Source: an uncultured Psychrobacter sp.
Lineage (GTDB): Bacteria; Pseudomonadota; Gammaproteobacteria; Pseudomonadales; Moraxellaceae
Assembly: GCA_947495055.1 (NCBI GenBank)
Contig: CANLXO010000013.1
Location: 1-64,000, forward strand
Direction: 5' to 3'
Length of the DNA: 64,000 nucleotides
This document shows, piece by piece, positions 9,031-18,194 of this stretch. Every line of letters starts with the position of its first letter. The first letter of the stretch is position 1. A model generated the notes under the pieces. The model ran no database searches. It was not told where the DNA came from and saw nothing but the letters and a program-made list of their open reading frames with translations. The position numbers and the translations under genes were made by a program.

Positions 9031-9065
9031 AAAAAACCGCCCTTATCATTGAGAGCGGTTTTTTT
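9031..9065 (-). terminator. terminator of the ETF-QO gene
   Basis: AAAAAACCGC at 9031-9040 pairs with GCGGTTTTTT from 9055 onward. The A and T tracts on both sides make it able to work in both directions. It lies about 30 bases beyond the ETF-QO stop. Confidence 0.88.
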
Positions 9066-9094
9066 GATGCTATATAGAGCTAATATTGCTAAAA

Positions 9095-11128
9095 CTACAT
9101 ATTAGGATAGTTTGGACCGCCGCCGCCTTCTGGCGTTACCCAAGTGATGTTCTGCGATGGATCTTTGATATCGCAGGTTTTGCAATGAACGCAGTTTTGC
9201 GCATTAATAACGAACTTAGCGCCTTCAGCATCTTTAACCACTTCATAAACGCCAGCTGGGCAATACAGACGCGCAGGCTCAGCATATAGTGGCAGGTTAA
9301 TCGAAATAGGCACTGTTGGATCGGTTAATTTTAAATGCGCAGGCTGATCCTCAGCATGGTTGGTATTGGAGATAAATACTGATGATAGCTTATCAAATAC
9401 CAGCTTGCCATCAGGCTTAGGATAGCTTGGCTGATAAGCATGAGCTGCGCGCTCTAAATGATGATAATCATGCGTGTTGTCGCGGATAGTCAATGGCATC
9501 TTGCCGCGCAGTACGTTTTGATCGATGAAATTAAACGCGCCGCCCATCCATTGGCCCATACGGTGCATGGCAGGTGAGAAGTTACGCGCCTCATAGTTGT
9601 CTTGGTACAGCCATGACTCTTTATACATAGTACTATAAGCCACCACTTCGTCATGCTGACGACCCGCTTGTACCGCCTCAAAGACTGCTTCTGCGGCAAG
9701 CATACCTGACTTCATTGAGGTGTGAGTGCCTTTGATTTTGGCAGGATTTAAGAATCCAGCGTCATCGCCAGCTAATACGCCACCTGGAAAAGTGAATTTC
9801 GGTAGTGAATTGAGACCACCTTTAGTCAAGGCACGCGCGCCATAAGAGATGCGCTCACCACCCTCTAAAATATCACGAATCAGCGGATGTAGTTTTAGAC
9901 GCTGCATCTCATCAAATGGTGACATGTAAGGGTTTGAGTACGAAAGATCAATGACCATACCAAAGCTGACTTGGTTGTTTTCGGCAAAATATAACCACCA
10001 ACCGCCAGAGGAACCTGTATCCGTTAGCGGCCAACCTGAACCGTGTAATACAACGCCTTCTTCATGTTTTTCAGGCTTGATATCCCAAAGCTCTTTGAGA
10101 CCGATACCATAATGCTGTGGGTCAGAGTCATTATCGAGACCAAAACGGCTAATGAGGCGCTTGCCTAAATGACCACGGCTGCCTTCACTAAAGATAGTAT
10201 ACTTAGCGAGTAGCTCATACCCTGGCTCAAAACTTGGTTTGGCTTCGCCATCAGCGGCTACGCCCATATCACCTGTTAAAATACCTCTAACAGAACCATC
10301 ATCGTTGTATAGAATTTCAGATGCTGGGAATCCTGGGAACATCATAACTTCAAGCTCTTCTGCTTGCTCAGCGAGCCAGCGCACCACGTTAGCGAGTGAG
10401 ACGATGTAGTTGCCATGATTATGCATACTGGCAGGTACGATAGCGTCAGGTAGCTTGGTAGAACGAGTCGCAGAACCGAGCATATAAACCCGATCTTCGG
10501 TCGCAGGGACGTTAAGCGGAGCGCCTTTTTCTTTCCAATCAGGAATCAGCTCGTCTAAAGCACGCGGCTCAATGACAGCACCTGATAAGATATGCGCACC
10601 AAACTCAGAGCCTTTTTCGACCACACAAACCATAAACTCATCATTACCCGCCGCAATAGCTTGCTGACGCAAACGAATGGCGGCTGAGAGACCCGCAGGA
10701 CCACCGCCGACGACGATGACATCAAACTCCATCGACTCGCGTTCAACCTCAGGCTCTTGCTCAACAACCGGCTCTTCTTCGATGACAGGCTCTTCAGCGA
10801 TAGGTTCTTCAACGGCTGGTGTTTCATCGATAGGCTCGACAGCAACGGGCTCTTCATTGACAGTAGGCTCTTTAACTTGCGCGTTTTGTTCTGCAACAAC
10901 GGGTTCTTCAGTCACTGGCTCAGACGCCACTTCGACAGGCTCTTTAGTAGAGTCACTCTTACTAATATCAGTAGGCGCAGCAAAACTAGTTTCTTGATCT
11001 ACAGTCGTCTCTACTTCTGTGATCGGTTCAACGCTGTCCGTCTTAGTCGTATCAAGTGTGGTTGCTTGCGTGTCAGTATTGACAGTCTCGGCATCCACAA
11101 CTGGCGTTTGCTTATCTTGTTCTTGCAT
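9095..11128 (-). CDS. electron transfer flavoprotein-ubiquinone oxidoreductase with acidic N-terminal extension
   Basis: Moves electrons from reduced electron transfer flavoprotein (fed by acyl-CoA dehydrogenases) to ubiquinone at the membrane. The conserved enzyme starts near residue 133 with FDVIVVGGGPAGLSAA, the FAD-binding Rossmann motif. It ends with the ferredoxin-like 4Fe-4S segment (CPAGVYEV, then NCVHCKTCDIKDPSQNITW). That part is about 545 residues, the usual family length. The first ~132 residues are an added low-complexity tail rich in Glu, Pro, Val and Thr (EEPV and EPV repeats). The long form is supported by AGGAG six bases before the ATG at 11128; the internal ATG at 10732 has no good ribosome binding site. 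It appears monocistronic; no etfAB genes lie nearby. Confidence 0.94.
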   Translation of the reverse strand: MQEQDKQTPVVDAETVNTDTQATTLDTTKTDSVEPITEVETTVDQETSFAAPTDISKSDSTKEPVEVASEPVTEEPVVAEQNAQVKEPTVNEEPVAVEPIDETPAVEEPIAEEPVIEEEPVVEQEPEVERESMEFDVIVVGGGPAGLSAAIRLRQQAIAAGNDEFMVCVVEKGSEFGAHILSGAVIEPRALDELIPDWKEKGAPLNVPATEDRVYMLGSATRSTKLPDAIVPASMHNHGNYIVSLANVVRWLAEQAEELEVMMFPGFPASEILYNDDGSVRGILTGDMGVAADGEAKPSFEPGYELLAKYTIFSEGSRGHLGKRLISRFGLDNDSDPQHYGIGLKELWDIKPEKHEEGVVLHGSGWPLTDTGSSGGWWLYFAENNQVSFGMVIDLSYSNPYMSPFDEMQRLKLHPLIRDILEGGERISYGARALTKGGLNSLPKFTFPGGVLAGDDAGFLNPAKIKGTHTSMKSGMLAAEAVFEAVQAGRQHDEVVAYSTMYKESWLYQDNYEARNFSPAMHRMGQWMGGAFNFIDQNVLRGKMPLTIRDNTHDYHHLERAAHAYQPSYPKPDGKLVFDKLSSVFISNTNHAEDQPAHLKLTDPTVPISINLPLYAEPARLYCPAGVYEVVKDAEGAKFVINAQNCVHCKTCDIKDPSQNITWVTPEGGGGPNYPNM

Positions 11129-11566
11129 AGCTACTCCTGAGTTCTTAATGGCTTATCTATGGACATTACGAGCGTCGCAATTAAATAATGAAGCTTGCAG
11201 CACTGTTAGGACTGCCCGATAAAAAGGGTCTTTAGGTATCAAGTGACAATCTTGCGGTTTGCATGCTTATGCTTTATATATCAATCTTTAAGTATAAGCA
11301 TATAAAACTAAAATTTGGTTAGGCCAATTCGGTTGAGCTTAGTATCCTAGCATTTAAAGCAATGCCGATACATGTGACCTTTTAAAAACGTTACTCATTA
11401 TAAAAGAAAAGTCGTACAAACACGATACGCATTTATAACTATCAGTGTTATGGTGACATTACTAGACTGGATGTAAAACTGAGTCATAGCTACATCATAA
11501 CTGAAACTAAATTTGATAGCAGCAATACCTATAGCAAACTTTAGCGAATCATTAGGGAATAATGAG
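11129..11566. other. divergent intergenic region between ETF-QO and DUF1285 genes
   Basis: About 440 bases holding the promoters of both divergent genes. The clearest structure is an inverted repeat: ATGCTTATGCTT at 11263-11274 against AAGTATAAGCAT at 11290-11301, 11 of 12 positions paired, around 135-170 bases before ETF-QO. No gene is seen. Confidence 0.5.
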
Positions 11567-12256
11567 ATGAATAACAATGATAGCGATACCAAGAACCATA
11601 CCATTAATGGCGCTCAGACCGCGCACAATATGCCTTCTAACTTAAATAATATGGAGGCTTTAGATCAGTATTTAAAGGCAGAAGCTGGGACTCGGCAGGG
11701 CCGCAGTATACCGCCACTTGCAGACTGGCATCCTGAGCAAACCGTAGATATGGACTTAACGATCAAAGCTAATGGCGAATGGTGGCACGAAGGGGGCCAT
11801 GTGACCAGAGAGTCATTGGTGAGCTTGTTTGCCACTATTTTATGGGTAGAAGAAAAAAACGGCGATTTGGTTTATTATCTAAAAACGCCTGTACAAAAAA
11901 TGCGCATTACTGTTGAGGATGTACCTTTATTTATTAATGATATTGGCATCGTTAATGAAGACGGTGAACAGTGGCTTGAATTCACTACCACGACAGGCGA
12001 TGTGGTCAGATTGGACGACGAGCATCCAATCACGCTACGTCATTATGATAATAACGACAGCCAGAGTAACGAGAGTGCTGACAAGTCAAACGTGCGCCCC
12101 TATATGCCAGTGAGAAACGGCTTGGAGGCACTTATTGGTCGCAATGCCTTTTATCATCTCGTCGAGATTGGTACGCTGAGCGAGCAAGACGGTGAGACTA
12201 TATTAACTTTGCAAAGCGGCGGTAAATCATATGAGCTATCTATGCCATCTGACTGA
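11567..12256 (+). CDS. DUF1285 domain-containing protein
   Basis: A 229-residue acidic cytosolic protein. From about residue 48 on it follows the DUF1285 pattern: a PPL.DWHPE opening, then the strand DMDLTIKANGEWWHEGGHV, RESLVSLFATIL, YLKTPVQKMRITVEDVPL and a C-terminal half with repeated beta strands. The function of DUF1285 is not established. The start at 11567 is chosen because AGGGA lies about 8 bases upstream and residues before it look non-conserved; the N-terminal ~45 residues are Asn/Asp-rich and probably disordered. It lies upstream of murI on the same strand with a gap of 115 bases. Confidence 0.85.
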   Translation: MNNNDSDTKNHTINGAQTAHNMPSNLNNMEALDQYLKAEAGTRQGRSIPPLADWHPEQTVDMDLTIKANGEWWHEGGHVTRESLVSLFATILWVEEKNGDLVYYLKTPVQKMRITVEDVPLFINDIGIVNEDGEQWLEFTTTTGDVVRLDDEHPITLRHYDNNDSQSNESADKSNVRPYMPVRNGLEALIGRNAFYHLVEIGTLSEQDGETILTLQSGGKSYELSMPSD

Positions 12257-12371
12257 TGCTACTTGTGAATAAGGCGGTTTGTGAAAGGCTTTTTGGCTAT
12301 TGGTTAAATGCCAAGGGGATTATATAATTGCCTCTACGTTTATATCTGGTAACTATGACTATGATGACATC

Positions 12372-13322
12372 ATGAGTACTGCTAAACACAAAGAGGCCAG
12401 TGCGCCAATCGGCTTGTTCGATTCAGGTATTGGTGGCCTGTCTGTCTACTTGCATTTGGCCGAGCAACTGCCAAACGAGCGTTATATCTACTACGCTGAT
12501 ACCTTGCATGTGCCTTATGGCAATCGTGATAGCCAAGATATTGAAGCTTTGACACTGACAGCGGTGAAATGGCTGCATCAGCAAGGCTGCAAATTGATCG
12601 TTATCGCTTGCAATAGCGCTTCTGCTCATGCCTTGCAAACCGCTCGCTTGCATTACCCAAACCTACCTATTGTCGGTCTTGTGCCAGCGCTTAAGCCTGC
12701 AGTTCTAGCCAGCAAAAGTGCTCATGTCGCAGTACTAGCGACCAAAGCGACGCTAGATGGCACTTTACTCAATCAAGTTATTAGTGATATCGCTCTACCT
12801 AATCAAACCAAAGTCACTAAGTATTTTGACCCCAATCTCGTCCCTTGGGTTGAGGCTGGCATGCCAGAGGATAGCGTCACCGCTGAGCATTTACGCCATC
12901 AGCTTGACGTGTTTGCAGAGCAAGGCGTGGATCAACTGGTCTTAGGCTGCACGCACTATCCGTTTTTTAGAACCTACTTGCAACAGCAAATTGCAGAGCA
13001 AAATCTGTCTATTCAAATTGTTGACTCAGGGCACGCTGTCGCTGAACGGGTCAAGCAGCTGCTGGCAAGTCATCACCTACTTGCGCCGTCTGCTAGCGTT
13101 TTAGCGCCCCAATCCTTGAGGGAAGTCGTAGAGTCCTGTCCTATAGACGTTCATACTCAGCGACCCCTTATTTTTTATGCGAGTAAATACGATGACAAGC
13201 TTGGGCAACTGATTCAGCGTCTATTAGGCACGCGCGTATTCAAACTGTCACCGCTCATGACGTATCAAGAGCAAAATTTTACTACTATTGATAGTAAATC
13301 CAAGGCATCAACCCTAATTTAG
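12372..13322 (+). CDS. murI: glutamate racemase MurI
   Basis: Interconverts L- and D-glutamate, supplying D-glutamate for peptidoglycan. The catalytic pair of cysteines is visible in IACNSAS (Cys80) and LGCTHYPF (Cys192). The opening GLFDSGIGGLSV (Asp17) and DTLHVPYG are family motifs. The product from this ATG has 316 residues, a little longer than the usual 260-290, with a C-terminal tail of about 40 residues. The start is uncertain: no strong ribosome binding site precedes 12372, and an in-frame TTG at 12300 would add 24 residues that do not look conserved. Confidence 0.93.
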   Translation: MSTAKHKEASAPIGLFDSGIGGLSVYLHLAEQLPNERYIYYADTLHVPYGNRDSQDIEALTLTAVKWLHQQGCKLIVIACNSASAHALQTARLHYPNLPIVGLVPALKPAVLASKSAHVAVLATKATLDGTLLNQVISDIALPNQTKVTKYFDPNLVPWVEAGMPEDSVTAEHLRHQLDVFAEQGVDQLVLGCTHYPFFRTYLQQQIAEQNLSIQIVDSGHAVAERVKQLLASHHLLAPSASVLAPQSLREVVESCPIDVHTQRPLIFYASKYDDKLGQLIQRLLGTRVFKLSPLMTYQEQNFTTIDSKSKASTLI

Positions 13323-13478
13323 TTAAGATAGAGTCTTTAAAGTGACAGTGACGATGATTTTGGCGATAATAAAATTCACACTCAAAAGCGAGTTGTGCTA
13401 GGCTACTTACATTCAAAATTGAATATAGTGATGTTAAATGAGCAGTGATGCCATCGCTGCTAAATATTAGAGGGGATT

Positions 13479-14474
13479 GTGCCAAATTACCGCTATCACA
13501 TTCATGTTATACATGCTGACAACGATCAGTCTTTGATTTTAGATAGTGTAGCAATAGCTTTTCAAGAGCGTGCTTTTTTGACTTATGATGTCTCAAGTAA
13601 ACTGCCAAAAGCCTCTTTATATGGGCGCCAATGCATTGAGGCTTGTGATTATGCGTTAATCATCATCGGTGACAGTTATGGCACCACGCAGCGTACTGGC
13701 ATCAGTCAGATGCATCTAAGTTATCTAAGCGCCGAGGCTAAGCTAAAGCCGCTACTGATCGTTATAAAGACGCATCATCACGTTATCAGCCTTGAGCCCT
13801 CTTTAACAGAGTTTATCCGTACTGTCGAAAAACATGCAAAGTATGTGTATTACTATGATGAAAGTACTTATATTGAGCCGCTGCTGGTACAGGCGCATAA
13901 TGATATTGTGAACAATCACAAGATCATGGGCAGCTGGACAAAGGCGCGCACGCAATCGCTACCTGAGTATGAGTCTGACATGCAAGCGCCGCGCAAAAGC
14001 TCAGTATCTACCAAAAACCAAGACGTTCGCTCTACTACTATCTCCTCTGCAACCGGCCTGAGCCGGCCTATCGTACTGACTGATATTTTTAGTTTTCAGT
14101 ACAGCGCTCATGCGTATGAAGGCGGTAATCTGACAGAGGTGACCATGCCTATGGCTTTGATGTGGTCTGATATACTTCAAGCCCTTATCAAAATATCGCC
14201 AACCTTTTCAAGCTATGGTCTGCAAAGCAGCATCAATCGCCTAATCGCTAGCAAAGCTGAGAGCGATGTTCAGCAGCTTATGCCTAAGGTTCATGCAGTA
14301 ACGCGCTGTCAAATGACGCAAAATGATCTCAATAGGTTACAGCGGCAATTAGTCGCCGCCAACTGGATTGAGCTGACGACCTTTGGTACCAGGGTCAAGC
14401 AAGAGCTTTGGAAGCTTACCTTTTATGCCAAAAGCTTATCTAAAGATCAGCAAGAGCTTGATCACAATCTATAG
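13479..14474 (+). CDS. DUF4062-like domain protein
   Basis: A 331-residue cytosolic protein. The first ~110 residues resemble the DUF4062 fold: an initial strand, VSSKLPKASLYGRQCIEACD, then YALIIIGDSYGTTQ and SYLSAEAKLKPLLIVIK. This is the pattern 'detected as bearing a Rossmann-like signalling core' found in various defence and signalling proteins. A variable linker (about 150-195) leads to a C-terminal part with two helical stretches that could be a winged helix (RCQMTQNDLNRLQRQL, then ANWIEL). The start is a GTG; GAGGGGA lies just before it and no ATG is better placed. Function unknown. It follows murI by 156 bases on the same strand. Confidence 0.6.
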   Translation: MPNYRYHIHVIHADNDQSLILDSVAIAFQERAFLTYDVSSKLPKASLYGRQCIEACDYALIIIGDSYGTTQRTGISQMHLSYLSAEAKLKPLLIVIKTHHHVISLEPSLTEFIRTVEKHAKYVYYYDESTYIEPLLVQAHNDIVNNHKIMGSWTKARTQSLPEYESDMQAPRKSSVSTKNQDVRSTTISSATGLSRPIVLTDIFSFQYSAHAYEGGNLTEVTMPMALMWSDILQALIKISPTFSSYGLQSSINRLIASKAESDVQQLMPKVHAVTRCQMTQNDLNRLQRQLVAANWIELTTFGTRVKQELWKLTFYAKSLSKDQQELDHNL

Positions 14475-14601
14475 TGAGTAGCTAAGACTACGTTTTGTAA
14501 TACAAAGCATACGAGCTAATGTTATCAATTTTGTAGTGAGTGATAGATAATATAAATAATGATTAATGACTAAAAAACACAAACCTATCAAGGAGAACAT
14601 A

Positions 14602-14901
14602 ATGACTGATTCTAAAAGAGATGATTTGAGAAAAGATATCGACAATCTAGAAAACCAGATGCATGACGCGGATCAGTTTCGCACGTTAGAAGAACAAGTG
14701 GCTGATATGAAGCGCCGCGGTATCGATCCTAGTGCAGCCTACAAAGATCTAGACAGAAAAGAAGAAGATGACGATTGGGGCGATGCCACTTGGAGAGAAA
14801 ACGGTAAATGGGAGCCCAAAACTCCAAATGATCTCGATGATAAAGCTCGTGAGAATTGGGATGGCGACAATGGTGAACCTAATCCACCGCCTATCGTATA
14901 A
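14602..14901 (+). CDS. small acidic hypothetical protein
   Basis: A 99-residue very hydrophilic protein. The N-terminal half is a predicted helix with heptad-like spacing (DDLRKDIDNLENQMHDADQF), possibly a coiled coil. The C-terminal half is rich in Asp, Glu, Trp, Asn and Pro and looks disordered. No membrane segment or signal peptide is present. The start at 14602 is fixed by AAGGAG 8 bases upstream; the earlier in-frame ATG lacks one. I do not recognise the family. It is followed directly by a terminator. Confidence 0.75.
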   Translation: MTDSKRDDLRKDIDNLENQMHDADQFRTLEEQVADMKRRGIDPSAAYKDLDRKEEDDDWGDATWRENGKWEPKTPNDLDDKARENWDGDNGEPNPPPIV

Positions 14902-14937
14902 TTTTAAATTCTGACTTATTAAAACCAGTATAAAAAG

Positions 14938-14966
14938 AGCCACACTATTATTAATAGCGTGGCTTT
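14938..14966. terminator. bidirectional terminator
   Basis: AGCCACACTATTA pairs with TTAATAGCGTGGCT (one mismatch-like G-T position) with A and T tracts outside. It separates the acidic protein gene from the convergent transglycosylase gene and can serve both. Confidence 0.88.
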
Positions 14967-14996
14967 TTCTTATCTTCGATTTATAAAATCGGCGTT

Positions 14997-16445
14997 TTAA
15001 TCAATGCGTACTAAGCGCGTTACCCCATCACCGCCAACAACGCGGCGGTAGCGAACGGTATTCGCTGGCGCGGGTGATGAATATGAGGGCGCACTTGGCG
15101 CAATCGTCGTCTGCCGTTGAATCAACTGACCCATACGATCAGCTGGTGCTGGGGTTAGTGGACGTGCGCCTGCTGGTTGCCCATATTGATTAGTGTACTG
15201 CGTGCGGCTTGGCGCGGTGCTACCGACGATAGTACGATAAAAATTCTGTCCTGCGCGCCCGTCAGCGGGGAAGATACCACGGCTAGTTTGATACTGCTGG
15301 ATGGCGGTGCGCGTATTATCACCGATGATGCCATCAACGCCGCCAATATCATAACCTGCATCCAACAGTGCTTGCTGAATGTCTTTGGCTTGCTGACGGC
15401 TAATACCAGGGTCATTGGTCGGCCATGCCGTGACAAAGTCGGTTTTACTACTGTCTTCGCGTGTAATCAAATCAGATAAATGCGCGATAGCTAAAGCGTA
15501 GTTTTCTGAAGCATTATAAGAATAAAAAGTATCGAAGTTTTTGCCGACTAAGAACGCAGGGCCATCAATGCCTGCTGGTAATAGCAATCCTGCGCTATTT
15601 AAATCATAAGGCAAAGAGCCACCGTTGGCTAACGTCAAGCCTTGATTACGCCAGTGGCTTATAGATTTTTTGTTTTTGCGGTCTGATGCTGCCCAGTAGC
15701 CATCAGGGAGCTTGACCTCATAACCCCAAGGCTCGCCGCTACGATAACCGCGATTGTCCAAAAAGTTAGCAGTGGAGGCGAGAGCATCAGGCACACTATT
15801 GACCAAATCACGACGACCATCACCATCAAAATCCACTGCCAATTCCAAAAAGGTACTTGGCATAAACTGCGTCTGCCCAAATGCCCCAGCCCATGAGCCT
15901 GTCATATCACTTGGCGCGATATCACCACGTTGGACGATCTTTAGCGCATTGGCAAATTCACCTTGAAAGTAGCTCTGACGACGATCAAAGCAAGACAAGG
16001 TGGCTAGAGATTCAAACAAAGGCTTTTTACCCAAAGTCTGTCCAAAGTTGGACTCTACGCCCCAAACGCCTAAAACATGCTCAGGCTTGACACCATAGCG
16101 TGATTCGATTTGGCGTAGGGTGTCGCCCCATTGACGCTTAGCGCGGATACCGTCCTCAACGCGCTCTTTGTCCACGAGTGCCGATAGATAATCCCAAACG
16201 TCCTTTTGAAATTCAGGCTGATAGTTGAGCGATTGAATCACGCTTGGATCTGGCTCATTTGGGCGGTAGTTATTAAAGGTGAAGCTATCGACTCCGCGAA
16301 ACTTGCTAGAGTTTTTGAGTCCATCCAAGCACTGCTGAAACTCACTATTAGATAAGTAAGGGGCGTCAGGTTTGGCGGCCTGTGCGGTGCTGGCAATACT
16401 GATACCAATAGCGGCGGTCAATAGTGAGAGAGTAGATATGCGCAT
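14997..16445 (-). CDS. lytic murein transglycosylase, MltB family, with peptidoglycan-binding domain
   Basis: Periplasmic enzyme that cleaves the MurNAc-GlcNAc bond of peptidoglycan with formation of an anhydro ring. It begins with a Sec signal peptide (cleavage likely after AQA, residue about 23). The SLT fold follows: GVWGVESNFG carries the catalytic glutamate (about 129), then SWAGAFGQTQFMPSTFL, then DFDGDGRRDL, characteristic of the MltB group. Residues about 345-410 form a PG_binding_1 domain (IQQALLDAGYDIGGVDGIIG). The tail is Pro/Ser/Ala-rich. No lipobox is present, so it is soluble rather than lipid-anchored. The 482 residues are slightly longer than usual because of the tail. Confidence 0.92.
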   Translation of the reverse strand: MRISTLSLLTAAIGISIASTAQAAKPDAPYLSNSEFQQCLDGLKNSSKFRGVDSFTFNNYRPNEPDPSVIQSLNYQPEFQKDVWDYLSALVDKERVEDGIRAKRQWGDTLRQIESRYGVKPEHVLGVWGVESNFGQTLGKKPLFESLATLSCFDRRQSYFQGEFANALKIVQRGDIAPSDMTGSWAGAFGQTQFMPSTFLELAVDFDGDGRRDLVNSVPDALASTANFLDNRGYRSGEPWGYEVKLPDGYWAASDRKNKKSISHWRNQGLTLANGGSLPYDLNSAGLLLPAGIDGPAFLVGKNFDTFYSYNASENYALAIAHLSDLITREDSSKTDFVTAWPTNDPGISRQQAKDIQQALLDAGYDIGGVDGIIGDNTRTAIQQYQTSRGIFPADGRAGQNFYRTIVGSTAPSRTQYTNQYGQPAGARPLTPAPADRMGQLIQRQTTIAPSAPSYSSPAPANTVRYRRVVGGDGVTRLVRID

Positions 16446-16684
16446 GAAAATATCCTATAAGTGGTAAAAGTGTCCGTATGAGTAGAGTAATCAAGCGTTC
16501 AGTATGATAAAGATGCTTTAGAGTACCCAATCCTATGGATAAAGAAAAGATGTTGAATCACCTCGTTACTTCTTATCACTTTGTTGTCACCTTCTGGTGA
16601 GTTTCAACTAGTACTGATATCAAACAGGTGGTGGTTTTATGGTAGTTAAATAGAGGTTTTTAGATACACTACCGAATGAGTTTT

Positions 16685-17401
16685 TTAATGCAAACCCAAA
16701 ACCTCATCCAACTCCTTAACAAAGTCACGAATACGATCGGCATTTTTACCCAAGTCACTGCCACCTATACGTGATTTACTACGGATATCGAGCAGACGCT
16801 CATCACCTTGGTCTGTGACGCGTACGATAACATCATCTTGAAAGCCGAACCAAACCGTCGTGTCTGTGGCTTCAACGATACCTGTACTCGTATCAGTATC
16901 GACTAAATCCCAGCCCAAATTGTTTACTGCTTGTTGGCAAGCTTCTATCAATTCATTCTGCGATTGTGAGTAAGTAAGGGTTTGAATATCAGGGTACGCG
17001 TTGCGCTGTTGCTCGGCGCTCTCGCTACCCGCGTATTCAACAGGGTTTGGTGCATCAGCACGTAGCGGGGCGATAGCGACAAACTGCGGCGGATTGATCA
17101 TATCGGTTGAGATGTCGTGAATGGGCGGAACGCTTTTGGCGGTGCTCAGCATACCAAGGGGGATGATGATGGCAATCAAAGACAGAGTGACCGCTAGCAG
17201 GACACTAGAGATAGTCAGCGTCTCTCGCTTAAACAAAGCTTGAATAGTCAGCATAATCAGCGCGATACCACCTGCTAGCATGCTAAAAGTAAAGCCTACA
17301 AAGGCGCTCCCTAGATCGACAATGCCAAACTTGTACAAGGGGCCTGGAAGCAGCACTAATAAAAAAGCAATCACGCTTATGAGACTGACGACAATTTTCA
17401 T
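16685..17401 (-). CDS. DUF1499 domain-containing membrane protein
   Basis: A 238-residue protein: three hydrophobic helices at the N terminus (about 3-22, 33-55, 64-88) and a soluble C-terminal DUF1499 domain of about 110 residues. Signs of the domain are ACQQAVNNLGWDLVD, IVEATDTTVWFGFQDDVIVRV and RSKSRIGGSDLGKNADRI. The role of DUF1499 is not established. The start at 17401 is preferred because the ATG overlaps the tpm stop as ATGA, a coupled arrangement; the longer reading frame would begin inside tpm. Confidence 0.85.
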   Translation of the reverse strand: MKIVVSLISVIAFLLVLLPGPLYKFGIVDLGSAFVGFTFSMLAGGIALIMLTIQALFKRETLTISSVLLAVTLSLIAIIIPLGMLSTAKSVPPIHDISTDMINPPQFVAIAPLRADAPNPVEYAGSESAEQQRNAYPDIQTLTYSQSQNELIEACQQAVNNLGWDLVDTDTSTGIVEATDTTVWFGFQDDVIVRVTDQGDERLLDIRSKSRIGGSDLGKNADRIRDFVKELDEVLGLH

Positions 17402-18081
17402 AAGGCTTCTCTTTGATTGATTCGTGGATCGCTTAATAGCCAAACGTGTTCAGTGACGCTAAGAGCGGCATTAGCATTTAGCGTCGAAGCATTATTTTCA
17501 AGCTCTGTGATGTGATAATCATTACTATAATACTGCTGTACTTGCTCACGGCTGACAGAAAATGGCGGGCCGTTTTTTTGGTTTTGATCATAATAAAGGG
17601 TAATCAATAGTTGCGTTGCGTTAGCACTCATCTGACGAATCTGCTCGCTATATTTTGGTCGCATATCAGCTGGCATAGCGATTAGCGCGGCTCTGTCATA
17701 GACCGCATTAATATGACCGATATCATCAGCCGTTAAGGCAAAGATATCAGCGACCCATAAAGTAATCATTTGATTTGCAAGCTTCCCTTGATAATATTTA
17801 ATAGCGGAATTATCTGCATGCTGATGTACAGTTGGCGAGATATTCTGCTCAGCGAAGAAGGCTTGCACCGCGGATTCGACCAGCTCAATACCGACGACTT
17901 CATAACCTTGCTGCGCCAGCCAAGTCATATCCAACGATTTACCGCTTAAAGGTACTAATACTCGGCTACCTTTTTTCAGTTTTAGGGCCGTAAAATATTT
18001 GAGCAACAGCGGATTGACCTCAGACTTATGAAAGCCAATACGACCCTGACCCCAACGCGCTTGCCAAAATTCTGCATTCAT
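17398..18081 (-). CDS. tpm: thiopurine S-methyltransferase
   Basis: S-adenosylmethionine-dependent methyltransferase of the TPMT family; bacterial members methylate thiopurines and selenium or tellurium compounds. The start NAEFWQARWGQGRIGFH is diagnostic. Then come VLVPLSGKSLDMTWLA, the AdoMet loop VVGIELVESAV, and AVYDRAALIAMPADMR. The 227 residues are the normal length. The start at 18081 is preferred: AGGA lies 8 bases upstream, and the longer reading frame would run through the msrA terminator. It ends in a 4-base overlap with the DUF1499 gene. Confidence 0.9.
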   Translation of the reverse strand: MNAEFWQARWGQGRIGFHKSEVNPLLLKYFTALKLKKGSRVLVPLSGKSLDMTWLAQQGYEVVGIELVESAVQAFFAEQNISPTVHQHADNSAIKYYQGKLANQMITLWVADIFALTADDIGHINAVYDRAALIAMPADMRPKYSEQIRQMSANATQLLITLYYDQNQKNGPPFSVSREQVQQYYSNDYHITELENNASTLNANAALSVTEHVWLLSDPRINQREAL

Positions 18082-18136
18082 ACCGTTTTTCCTAATACTA
18101 AATCTTTCATCAGCGATTATCATACCGCTAAACGCA

Positions 18137-18170
18137 ACAAAAAAGCCAAGCGTATTAACCCTTGGCTTTA
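18137..18170 (-). terminator. terminator after msrA
   Basis: Reading leftwards, AAAGCCAAG and CTTGGCTTT (9 bp perfect) enclose a 10-base loop and are followed by a T-rich run. It lies 25 bases after the msrA stop and inside the region before tpm, so msrA and tpm are likely separate transcripts. Confidence 0.85.
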
Positions 18171-18194
18171 TCAATCATTAACAGTTTTAAGCGT

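Noticed and set aside
14997..16445. DFDGDGRRDL in the lytic transglycosylase as a calcium-binding oddity
   Set aside because: This motif is a usual part of the MltB family and not unusual.
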